Assembly (NCBI GenBank): GCA_030063045.1
Contig: JAQSEB010000010.1
Location: 3,713,501 to 3,777,500, forward strand
From: Pratylenchus scribneri
Taxonomy: Eukaryota; Nematoda; Chromadorea; Rhabditida; Pratylenchidae
Direction: 5' to 3'
Length of the DNA stretch: 64,000 nucleotides
Numbering within the stretch: position 1 is the stretch's first letter; each line of letters opens with the position of its first letter. This document shows, in pieces, positions 22,932 to 33,747 of this stretch. The position numbers and the translations under genes are program-made. Under the pieces are notes generated by a model that searched no databases, had not been told where the DNA came from, and saw nothing but the letters and a program-made list of their open reading frames with translations.

Positions 22932-25517
22932 TTAATCTGGATTTTCATTTTTTCTTCTTTCTCCATTATCTGCTGCCACCAATTCATTGATGGAAAAGGC
23001 TAAATGCTTCTTTCGGACAATTTTGCCAGCTTCCTCTGCCATTAAATTCTCGGCTCCCTCCTCCTCCTCATTTCCATCGGCCACAATTTGATGATTTTGT
23101 TGTTGTTGTTGATGTTTTCCGATCAGCTGAAAAAAAATTTTTGGGGAATTATATTAATATTAAAATTGTTTTTTTAATTTCTTCCCGTGGCCGCGAAGTA
23201 TATTTTTTTTAGGATTCCGAGAATTGCATTCATTCCAATATTTTTGTGGAAATAAAATGAATAATTAAAGTTTGATGGGATGACTGCGGGAATTCGAATA
23301 TTTCCTCCTCTTCCCCTCTCACCAAAAAGAATATGTGGACAAATTGCGCAATTTTGTGCCAATTTTTTGTTATTATTTTGAGGTCGAGAATTCGCCTCCG
23401 AATCCACAAATTTTCTCTACCAATTATTTTTTGGCATTCCCATAAGTTTTTAATAAATATGATTTTGTGTTTCCTGCTGATTTTGTTATGAACATTTTGG
23501 CCCATCTAATTTTGCCTAATTTCCATCGATGTGCTAATTGAACAAATCATGGGGGGGGGGGGGGGGTTGGTGGTCCTTTTCCCTTTCATCGAATAATTTC
23601 CATATTCCCAACTTGTTGAAATGACCCATTTATTTATTTGGGAGGATTATCATGCCGCCGCATTCATTTTAAAAGAGGAAAGGAAAATTTGTGCCGAAAA
23701 AACTTATTCTCAATGGCATATTAGGAAAGGGAAAGGGGGGATCGGCGAGCGGAAATTACAAATGGAAATGAGAAAGGGGAAAAGGCCCAATCCAATTGAA
23801 CAAATTAAGGGGAAGGGCGATTTATTTAAAGTGGAGTTAGAAAAATTGGATTGATTGAATTTTTGCAATTTATAAAAAAATGGCTTACCGCCAATCCATG
23901 GAGTAGAATGCCGGCAGCAAAAAGGGGATGAGGAAATGGTGGCATTGAAAATGATGGGAATTGATGGCCAAATCCATTCAAATTATTGTTGTTTTGTGGG
24001 CCTGGGGCGGCGAACATTGCCGAAGTGGACGGGGTTGGAGGAGGCGGTGGAAATAAGGAGGAATTGTTGTTTTTGGAAGATGGACGATGATGATGATGAT
24101 GGGCCGAGAGCATTGCAGGAGGTGGAAATGGTGGAGGAAATCGAAGAAAGGGGAATGGTCGAGGCGGCAGCAAACAATTTGAATTGGCCATGGACGAAGA
24201 TGATGATGATGAAGTGGTGGATTGGCATTTTGATGATTGGTCGGATACGGATGATAAAAATAACTGAAAAATTTGAGATAATTTTATTATATTTAAAAAG
24301 CATAGTTTGACAAAGGAAGAAATGAAGGAATTTTGGGTTTAAAAGTAAAAAAAGAAGAGGCATTTTGGCTGACTGTCGTATGTCGTTAAAGTTAGGGAGA
24401 CTAATTAGTTTCATCCTTCTTTGTCAAGCTATGGTATCTTTTTATAATTTGATAAACCTGTGAAGTGGCGGAGGAGGAACCCAACAAATTTGAATTTGAT
24501 GCAGCGATGGAATTGTTGATTTGTTGTTGTTGATGATTGGGCGATGAACGATGATTATGAATTGAATATTTGGATTGCCTGGGAATGGACAATAATTTGT
24601 GATGATTGGCCGTCCTTTGATGTTGTTGTTGATTATGCAATCCATTCATTAATTCCATTTGTTTTCGCATTGTTGAAATTCGTGGGCCACGTTCATGTTG
24701 GACTGCTGCAAAAATAGGTTTGAATTATTTAAAAAAAATTGCAATTGGATATTTAAGGAAATAAAAATAAATTTGTTAGAATTTTCTGTCAATACCAAAT
24801 CTATATTCAGCCGCATCCTCATCCTCCCCGTATAAATTTTCCTATTTTTCTGTTTTTTTTTCTCAGGTTCAGGGATTTGATTTAAAAGTCTTTTCACCTC
24901 TATACCCATTATTTTAATATTCAATTCATTGTTTTAATTCAATGTAAATTATTATTCGAGTTGGAACCAACCATCTTTGTTCATTCCAATATCCAAGCAT
25001 TTTTGCAATCGGCACGCCCGACATTGGTTCCGATGTGTTTTGTCCACTGGGCAATTCCCTTCCAATAATCCCCCTCCTTTATTCTTGCAAACATATTTTC
25101 GATTACGGCGAACGGAACGCTGAATTATGCAAAAATTATAACAAATAAATGGAATAATAAATGAATAAATTACTTTGAAGAATCCGGCGCATCCATCACA
25201 ACTGAATTGGATTAAATATTAATTATAATATTAAATATATTGGTTGATAACCTGAAAATGCCATAATGTTTGCCGGATGAATGGTCATGACAAACTCGAC
25301 ACGGGACATCCGGCAATATTCGACCTGAAAAAACAATAATTCATCATTTGTTTTGTGTTAAAATGAACTAATTTACTTCCAATTTATTACCGTACCCCAA
25401 TCCCTCCCCCCTTATTCCCATCAATTCATTATTTCCTCTTCCTTCCTTTAACTTTCCTTGCGCATCCATCTGCTGCTGCTGCCCCCAAATCCCCTTCCAT
25501 TCTCTAATATTGCGCAT
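22932..25517 (-). CDS. NR2E-type (tailless-like) nuclear receptor, DNA-binding domain without visible ligand-binding domain
   Basis: Seven exons (25391-25517, 25252-25324, 25174-25201, 24972-25119, 24458-24705, 23889-24263, 22932-23126) keep phase and give 397 residues. Residues about 51-120 are a two-zinc C4 DNA-binding domain: [17 protein letters not shown]-box CDGCAGFFK, then [19 protein letters not shown]. The following [10 protein letters not shown] box is the NR2E tailless/TLX signature. After it come Gln/Asn/His- and Pro-rich segments, and the protein ends about 15 residues after an eh1-like motif (AFSINELV, residues about 376-383). No helix-3 ligand-binding signature is found down to the stop. 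Closest named families are nematode nhr-67 and nhr-111 and insect tailless, but orthology is not settled. The start ATG is the first in the exon that splices in phase onto the zinc finger. Confidence 0.82.
23551..23566 (+). repeat. Poly-G tract (16 G)
   Basis: Uninterrupted G16 within the last intron of the NR2E gene. Confidence 0.95.
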
Positions 25518-26117
25518 TTCAATTCTTCCTCCTCCAATTCTGCCCTTCCCCCTCCTCCTCAATATAATTCCCACACTGATGGCCCCTTTTGAGGTTGGAG
25601 GTCGTCCCGGAAAATTAATAAGTGATGCGATGGATGAGGCCTTTCACTCCCTCCAAATAATTTCTTCTTGGCCAACAGTGCAAACATATTTGGCCAAAAA
25701 GGGAGGGGGAGGAGGGGAAGGGTGAACAACACTTCACTTAAAGAAAAGCCCATCCAGTTTTTCTTCCCTCTGACTGGGATTTGGTGGCCTCAAGGCTTTT
25801 AGCCTTCTCGATGGGCCAAACTTGAGGAGGGAAAATAAAAAGCTTTTCGACTTGGCGGGCGCTCAAATGAATAAATGGAAAGGACAATGGATTTGAGAGG
25901 AGATTGGAGGGGAGTGGATGAACTTGAATGGACTTAAAAATATGCCGGAAAGAGGCCATCATCAAAGAATTGGGGGAAAAGCATAAAATATGCCATTTTG
26001 GCTTTCTTTTAGCTGATTTATTGGATGAGTTTTTAAACAATCCAATATTTCCGGTGGTCCTCCACTCCATTTCCCATTCAATCCGTCCTCATCCATTGGT
26101 TCATGACCTTCCACCCT

Positions 26118-26130
26118 CCCCCCCCCCCCC
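26118..26130 (+). repeat. Poly-C tract (13 C)
   Basis: Uninterrupted C13 in the region upstream of the NR2E gene. Confidence 0.95.
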
Positions 26131-28381
26131 TCCCTCTCCAAAAACTTGTTCACTTTGTTTGCCAAACCATTGCCCTTATTTGGCCCTTATCTTCAATATT
26201 CTTCCTCTTCCCTTCTACATCCAAAAACAATTTTTCCATGCATTTTCCAATTCATCAAATTTGATTGGATTAATTTGAACAATGGCCCAAAAAAAGGATA
26301 ATGGAGGATGGTTATTTTGATGGGATGAAGGCTAAAGCACCATTAAAGGGATATGCTAAAATTACCTCATTTTATGGAATTATTTTGCTTACTTGATTGC
26401 ACTGTGGAGGATGAAGTCATTTTCAAATGTTCAGATTGGAGTTGGCCAATTTTTCACAAGATTTGAATTGTTAATTTGTCATTGGCAGACCTCTGAAATT
26501 TGGTAACAAAAATTAGAAAAAATTGTTAAATTGATAAAATTTGACTTTTTTTGTTATATTGTTTTGAGAGAATACGATGGAAGAGTGAATGAAATAATTG
26601 GAAGATGGCAATAATATTATTGTGGGGGGAGAAAATATTGTAAATGATGTTTAGTTTCGGCGGGTGTGACAAATGGATGGTGGTGGCGTAAAATGTGCAC
26701 TGCCGGCACCAACCAACCAACAATTGGCGATCCCCCACGGAGCCATTTGCCTTCCCCCCTTCAATCCACTTGTCCCGCCCCCTTTTTTCCCTTCTTTCCT
26801 TGCTCACTTCGTGACTATTCGTCGTTGCCGCCTCGGGGAAGGAACTTCCCCCATCTACCGTATATATTCCATATTATTTGCATTTAATTCGTTTATGGCT
26901 GATGCCCATTAAATGGGAACAGATGATTATGGATGATGAATGAAGTGTTAATTTGGATTGGAGTGAGAAAAAGAAGTTAAATCATTTTTAAGGCCATTTT
27001 CTCCCCAGTTAAACCCGATCATCGTATAGATCTATTTAATCCATTTTTACACCCATTTATGGGTATAATTCAATTAGTTAAGCACATCAAATAGTCCAAT
27101 GAATTATTCGTTGTTGATATTCAACCACAGGGAAGAGGGAAGGCACTTCCCCTTCCCCACTCGTCTCAATCGCCACTAAACCATTTTTGTCCTTGGCGCT
27201 GTTGAATTGTCTGTCCCCACTTAAAAAATGGGAAGGGCGTGAGCAACCCTCTCAAACACCCGGTTTATATTGTTGAAATATAATATTATGGTCTGCGTCT
27301 GATCATATTATTTTGAATGAATGAGTGAGTGATTATTCTTAAATTATTCAAGTGAAAAACAATACGAATGTGCAATGTGGGCTGTATATCCCCACTTGGT
27401 TTTTAAATATTAGAATGAACTTTTTAGGATTTAATAAGCAGAATAAAATTCATCATATTTGCCCCTTTTTATTCATCCTACTTGATGAGATGATGCACCA
27501 TAAAAATCCAAAGAATTAAAGGCAAATAATGGATGCCGAGGATTTAGTAGTGTTTTGTGAAGTTTGGCGCATGCAAACATCCGCCCCTCGGGTGAGTGTG
27601 AATAATTTTGATGGTGTGGAGAACAATAATGGATGAATAAAGACCCGGGAAGAGGATAAAAAGGAGGATGCCGCCGCTGTTCATTCTCTGCCTGTTTTGG
27701 GGTGGATCATTTGCACTTCCTCTTCAAAATCTCAACAACATTATTCCTTCTATCTTTCACAAACCCATTCAATTTAAGTATCCCTTTTGGTATATTTCAT
27801 TCAGTGGAATAGCTTGATGACTATAGGAAGAATGAATGTAAAAATATTTGCCATTATTATTCCCCCAAAAAAGTTCCATTCAATTTAGTCGAAACCATCA
27901 CCAATAAGTACTTTATCTTCAACTTTTTCCCTCATCAATCGACCTGGGACTGTGTAAAATCTTTTAATCCGTCATTTTCAAACAAAATCCCCCTCCATTA
28001 TCATCATATTCATTCGTCCATCTCACTTCCCCCTTCCCCCCTCTTCAAAGTGCCGCCGAAATCCATTGCCGTCTCACTCCCAAAATCCCTTCCATTTTAC
28101 CCTTTCATTGTTTGGATGGAGGATATCCGTTGCCCTATCGCCGCCCAATTTGCCTTTATGTCGCTGGCGCAAATTCACGCCCAATTTGCAGTTTTGTCAG
28201 GTGACCCCCCTCTTCCCAAAATAGTCGTCGGCCGATTTAGGTTGGCGGTGGCCGGGTGGATAATAATAATAACTATTTGACGATTCAAGGAAAAGTTGGA
28301 AGGAGAGAAATGGCCAAAAGCGGAAATCCGTGTCGAGAAATTGAGGAGGAGGGAAAGGTGTAAAAGGCGGCCTGTCCTATA

Positions 28382-28399
28382 CCCCCCCCCCCCCCCCCC
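28382..28399 (+). repeat. Poly-C tract (18 C)
   Basis: Uninterrupted C18 in the gene-free region. Confidence 0.95.
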
Positions 28400-28812
28400 A
28401 CATATTCCAATTGCTTCCGGAGAATGCCAAAATGGCCTTAACCAAAATGGAAAATAATTTTGCCATCCGCCAAAATATTTTTGTAACATTTTTGACTATT
28501 TATTCAATCCATCTTGAATTGAAGATTTGTTGGTCCTCCGATTATATTGTAAATTAAAAGGCGCATTAAATATGTTATTTGGGCCGCTTTCGATCCCGCC
28601 TGCTGGTCAAAAGGGAAAGGGGGATGTTCCGTTTGGTGGATGGGGATTGGGATTATCCATTATGCCCAATTCATTCATTCAGGCACTCAATTACGAATGA
28701 ATGGTGAAGATGGCCAAAAGGGGGATGGGCGGCTGAATCCAAAATGAATGGGAAATTGAATCGAGGCGAAATTCTTCTCCCCAATATTGAGCTTGGGAAA
28801 GGATTGAATGGA

Positions 28813-28832
28813 GGGGGGGGGGGGGGGGGGGG
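28813..28832 (+). repeat. Poly-G tract (20 G)
   Basis: Uninterrupted G20, the longest homopolymer of this type in the window. Confidence 0.95.
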
Positions 28833-29692
28833 ATTACTCGCCTTTTTGGTGTCCCCTTTTACTGCCCTTCAAATACAAAATGGGCATGTTTTACGCAATA
28901 GCGCCAAATCGGAGCAAAAAATATTCTGTCGTTGGGGGATTTGACTGATTGGAGGAATATATATGAATGTGATATGTGAATATGTTTTAATTTAATATCC
29001 TTCCTATTCACTCCCAAAAGTGTTTGATTAGCCCCAAAACCAAATTATGGTATCCTCCAAGGCGCATTTAATATAGATGGATATGTTTTATGGATAAAGT
29101 TAAAGTAAGATTACGGTAATAAAATTTTTTTTTGCTCATTGGGAAAAGGAAGGGAGAATAATGGCAAACTAATTTTGTTAGCTAAAAAGATGAAAAATGT
29201 TGAAATCAAATTTTTTTAATGTGGAATGAAAGCTAAAAGGAACTTATTGATGTTTAGCAGATTCTGCAAAAAGTACAAGTCATTCAAATTGACTGTGGAA
29301 TTGAAAAGAAAATGGAGGGATTTGGGATTGAGGTTGGGGGTTCATTAGGGCCAATTGAGCATGGAAAATGGAAATAAAAAAACAAAGATTGATGATGTTA
29401 AAAGTCATGGGATTTGAATAAAAAGATGAAATATATGAATAATATCCCAGATTGTTGGAAGTTACAATGATTAATTTTGGAATATTTTTGAGGCCATCTA
29501 GGCCTAAGCGGTGATTTTTTTGTTTTCGGGTTAAATGAAGTGACACGAATAGTGTAAAAAAAATTGGGGAAAAGAATTTTAGAAAATTTGGAAAACAAAA
29601 TTGGCAAGGAATTACTGACCGATTTTAATATGTGAATGTCCTTCTTCCTAATGGCAATCATTGGCAAGGCCACACAATGCTGATGAACCAAC

Positions 29693-30151
29693 CATCCGTT
29701 GAATTTTGGCAATTTGTGCGGCTTGGATGAATAGAAGTGAGTCAGTCTTGCTGCCCAGTCCAGTGCCAAGCGGAATAGCCCCCTTTGGTCGATCTGAGCC
29801 CAATCGACTTGCTTGTCCACCAGCCAAAACCAAAGCGGCCACTTTTCCTTCCGAAACTGCCTTCAAACCTAAATTCCAATATTATTTGAATTAATAAATG
29901 AATTTAACATTGTCAAAAAGTTTGCCCATTTCCTGCTCAGAAAGCGTTTCGCGATCGATATAACGATCCGGGTTTGGTGGCCGAACATCCTCAGTCCGGG
30001 GCATTTGTGGGGCCAATGCTTTGTCAAAAATGTCAGAAAGTTGTTCAAAATCGAATTTGAGCAAATGTTCAGCAAATTCATCCCGTTCATTTCCATCCAA
30101 ATATTTGAGCAAATGAGGTTGATGAGTCGATGGTCGGTTTCGGATGTCCAT
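29693..30151 (-). pseudogene. UAP1 (UDP-N-acetylhexosamine pyrophosphorylase), N-terminal fragment
   Basis: Two exons (29909-30151, 29693-29860) encode about 137 residues matching the start of UAP1: an N-terminal helical region, then the nucleotide-binding loop LAGGQASRLGSDRPKGA and FIQAAQIAKIQRM. UAP1 normally has about 480-520 residues and makes UDP-GlcNAc for chitin and glycan synthesis. Past the ATG at 29693-29695, where a donor-like GTTGGT follows, no frame shows the expected IPWYIMTS or later motifs down to the next gene. The catalytic domain is therefore missing here. It could be a truncated duplicate, or the rest may lie elsewhere because of rearrangement or misassembly. Confidence 0.72.
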
Positions 30152-30320
30152 AGCTGCTCTGTTAATAAAATAATAACTTTGATTGAAAAAAATGATATTC
30201 ATATGATCATATTTAAATTAATAAACATAAATTTATATGTAAATAATTTAAAAAATCAACATTTATGCAATCATTCAAATCAAAATAAATCATGGAAAAT
30301 GTGATCAATTTATTAAATTT

Positions 30321-30846
30321 TTATGATTGTTGTTGCCGTTTACTTTGAATCAATTCCCTCAAATTATTTTCGGATTCGGTTATTTTTGCGTCCAAATATT
30401 CCTTTTGTTTGTCGATTAATGCAATTCGCTCACCACTCAATCGAATGTCTTCTTGTTGCCGTTCAATTTCTGGAAATTTGAATCCATTAAATTAGGATAA
30501 ATTCATTATTATGGCTGACCTGATTGAATAGTTTCTTGGAAAAATGCACGCCCAACAGTTCTATACACTGTCCGGGGTTGGTCCTTCGGCAGTTGTTGCA
30601 ATTGCATTTTGACTATTTCGGCAATGCGAATATTCTGCAAATTAAAAATTACTGGTAATATATTGATTTATAACAAAAACCTGCTTCATGGCCGTCTTTG
30701 TCATCTCACCACTTTTTTGTTTCTCACGGCTTTCCAATATTTGCTGTTGCAATTCTTGGAATGCCTAAAATTTGTAAATTTAATTAATAATTAACTTAAT
30801 TTACAAAAACCTTTCTAAGTTGATTGTCGAATTCTTCTTTTCCCAT
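30321..30846 (-). CDS. Prefoldin subunit 1
   Basis: Four exons (about 30811-30846, 30681-30764, 30520-30634, 30321-30474) give about 127 residues, the usual length. The order is a helix with LRKAFQELQQQI, a central hairpin region with YRTVGRAFFQ, and a second helix with EYLDAKITESENNLREL. This is the beta-type prefoldin layout, and the RAFFQ segment resembles the GRMF phrase of prefoldin 1. Prefoldin is a cytosolic hexamer that hands actin and tubulin to the CCT chaperonin; a CCT subunit is encoded 21 kb away. The start lies 171 bp after the PARG stop on the same strand. Confidence 0.85.
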
Positions 30847-31017
30847 TTGTAAAAATTGCCTTTAAAAATGAAATTATTTTATAAAATTTTAATAAATATT
30901 TTAATTATTAAATAATAATTTATTAAACAAAGTTTCATAATTCGATTATATTCTTTATGCTATTAAAAATAAATATTGCATATTCCATTTTTAAATCAAA
31001 TAGGTTGAGATCCGTTT

Positions 31018-32801
31018 TCATTCTTTATTATTGATTCGTTCTTTAATCCACCGGAATAAACCATTGCGGCGAACATAATCCGATTTGCCATATTCAACGA
31101 TCATTTGATATAATTGTCCTAATTTGATGAATTTATTGATTAATTTTAAATTTAATTAATTAAATATACCGGTTGTGATTCCATTTGATTTCATCATTTC
31201 GACAATTTTGTTCAATTTGTCCGCAAATATTTCGCCACCAAAAGTGAAATAATAAAGTGGTCGATTAATGGCAGAGGCCGCAATCAACTGAATCATACCT
31301 TAAATAATTCATAAAATAAAATGATGATTTACTGACTTTTCAAATGCAAATCGCCTCCAAATGCACCGCATCCCCAATTTCCTGTTGCAATTTCCTCTGG
31401 ACTTGTTTCGGTTTGGAGTGAGAAACCGGCATATGCTGAAAATAATAAATTTATATTTAAAAAAAATCATTCAAAAACCAACCTTTCACCAATTCCCGAT
31501 GGATAAATGGCTCACGAAATTGCATTGTAAATCCTGCATAGCAAAGTGCATCAATGGCCAACAACTCGCTTTTAAACCTTCCTTGATTGTCTCTAAATTT
31601 TTTGAATTGATATTTTTGGTTTTACCTTAACAAACCTTGGCAAATCTGAAGCCATAAAACAAGGGCGATGAAGCCATCGAAATGTGCTGTCATAGCCGTC
31701 ATAGTTTGAATAGCGTTCTGTACCAACAATCAAAATGGCCTCATCTGGCTGCATTTTTTCACAAACCAGGCAAGAAATAATCATTTCTGGGCAAATTAAG
31801 AAGCGAATTTCTTCCTATTCATAAAATATTGATTTTTATTAGGATTTTAAAATTTTTCCATTAATAACCTGAACACATCCATGACCAAGCACCCCGCCTC
31901 CAATGTATTGATTGGCAAAATCCAATTGAGTCATTTGTTCGCCTTCATCCTCAATTTTGCCAGTTGGCATCACTGTCAGTGCGGCAAGCGGCATTTCCAT
32001 TTTGGACCATTCCAACTTTTCATGTTCAGCAATTTTTTGTCGAATTATTGAGATGCATCCAGCTGATGGTGATCGCCTCATAAATTCAGCAAAATAGTGC
32101 AAAATACATTTTAACTTTTCCAAGGCACGTGGAGTGGTTCGTTCGAATAAACTAAATAATATATTTAATTAAATTATTTATTTCTTTGTTTAAACCTGTT
32201 AAAATTAATTCGGCAAAAACGTTTGCGGTTTCCTGGTGGAAATGTTGAGTAAAATGCATTGGCCAGGATGATCGCCGCTTGTCGTTGACTGAGCGTTAAT
32301 GATCCATTCTCATGGGCTAGTAACAATTTTATTGGTTGTTTTATCTCCTTGGGCAATTGTAAAGCAAGATGTGCAATATTAGGCAAAAGGGTGTTGAGCA
32401 CAGTTCCTCCGCGCCATCCCGAATCAATCAAAGCTTCCAACACCGTAAAATCCTGCTCCCCATCCGGAAAATTCTTGTAGGAATTGTAGTAAAACTAAAA
32501 ATTATTATTCTTTTATCAAAAAATAAAAATTCAAACCATAAAATCAGCAAAAGTCAGATCCGGACCAAGGGAAACGATTTTGGTGAGTGCGTCTAAAAAT
32601 TAAATTTGAATTGTATAAGCCTAATTTGAATATTCACTTACATTTAATCAACTGCCATCTTGTATCATTGTAAATTGGCATTAGAGCATGCAATCCTTGG
32701 GAATAGAGAGGTAATGATGGCGCCGGCTCCAGACCATCTCTAGCACAAATAAATTGATCATTTGGTGTATTAAAATCGCGGCATATCCGTGTTGTCTCCA
32801 T
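31018..32801 (-). CDS. Poly(ADP-ribose) glycohydrolase (PARG)
   Basis: A multi-exon gene starting [10 protein letters not shown] (ATG at 32801) and ending ERINNKE. The catalytic signature [13 protein letters not shown] is present, with an intron splitting it between Gln and the Glu pair, preceded by QLDFANQYI. The downstream phrases [20 protein letters not shown] and [12 protein letters not shown] are PARG-specific (the last holds the adenine/ribose-binding region). PARG removes poly(ADP-ribose) chains after DNA-damage signalling. The N-terminal regulatory part of vertebrate PARG is missing, as is usual in nematode forms. It is first in a three-gene minus-strand series. Confidence 0.9.
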
Positions 32802-32978
32802 TTTCAAATTAATCTAATTTTTAATAAATTAATTGTCTTATTTTGCTTGCTTCGCCTCAAAGTGTTAGCGCGTTTTTCACTTCAATTTTTCACCGAAAAA
32901 TCGTTCGTTATCGAAAAAAACTAAATAAACATAATGCCAAAGCCAAAAAAATTAAAAATAAAGGGAGTCATTTAATTT

Positions 32979-33229
32979 GGCAAAAAAAATACTGAATTTG
33001 GCAAAAATCTTTCGTGTCGAAAAATATTATATTTTTGAGGCCATATAACTTGGCCAAATCAGACTTCTTTAAGATTCCCTAACCCCTAGCCCTTAGCCCC
33101 TAATCCCATGCCTGCCCTGAACCTAACCCTAGCCCTAAACCCCTAGTTATGGCCAAGTTATATGGCCTCAAAAATATAATATTTTTCGACACGAAAGATT
33201 TTTGCCAAATTCAGTGTTTTTTTTTGCCA
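32979..33229. repeat. Short fold-back element upstream of PARG
   Basis: Arms of about 78 bp at 32979-33056 and 33150-33229 are nearly perfect reverse complements (key phrase tttcgtgtcgaaaaatatta). The roughly 90-bp spacer is built from cctaaccc/agccct units that look telomere-like but degenerate. No coding capacity. Confidence 0.8.
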
Positions 33230-33747
33230 AAAATATTATCTCAAAAATAAATCCCAAATCTCCTTTTATTTTTATCATTTTTATTTTATCCAAACCGGTT
33301 TTAAGTATTAACTTATTGAAGAAATAAATAATATTAAAAAACAATTTTATTTCTTTATTTTCAAAAATCAAATCAAAAAAGCACGATTGATTGAATAAGG
33401 AGAAAATAGACGAATTTGTTGATGAGTGAAAAAATCATGATTAGTTTACAAATAAATTGCAATTTATTAATGGGCTTCTCATCAGAGTAAAATCATCAAC
33501 GGGAATACAAAAAGTGCCATTTAAGGCTGTCTAATATCTCAAAATACAAGAAATGAATAAGGGGTAGACTGGACAATATAAAAAGGAGCGAGTAACTTGA
33601 TTCAGAAATCATCGGCGGATAAATGAACAATTCCCGTTGTTTTTTGAAATTTAGCGAATAAGTAAACATGAAAAATATGAAGTGTTGGTCTGGGGATTTT
33701 GAATATAAATAAGTGCAGGAGGATTGAAGGAAGTTGACATTTTCCAA
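33230..33747. other. Region between the fold-back element and the KCC 3' end
   Basis: AT-rich 3' flank of the KCC gene. Nothing else recognised. Confidence 0.3.

Larger units (their letters stand above)
25518..29646. promoter_or_regulatory. 4-kb non-coding region upstream of the NR2E gene
   Basis: No coding exon, tRNA or transposon could be supported here. Contents are mixed AT-rich and polypyrimidine-rich sequence with three long G/C homopolymers. It is the largest gene-free block and lies directly 5' of a developmental transcription factor, so cis-regulation is plausible (inference only). Confidence 0.35.

Noticed and set aside
23826..24414. Plus-strand open frames (Asp- and Met-rich) over the nuclear receptor
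   Set aside because: Antisense shadows of the His/Pro/Asn-rich receptor exons on the minus strand.
33121..33150. Telomere-like cctaaccc units as a possible telomere or chromosome fusion
   Set aside because: Too short and irregular; better explained as the spacer of the fold-back element.
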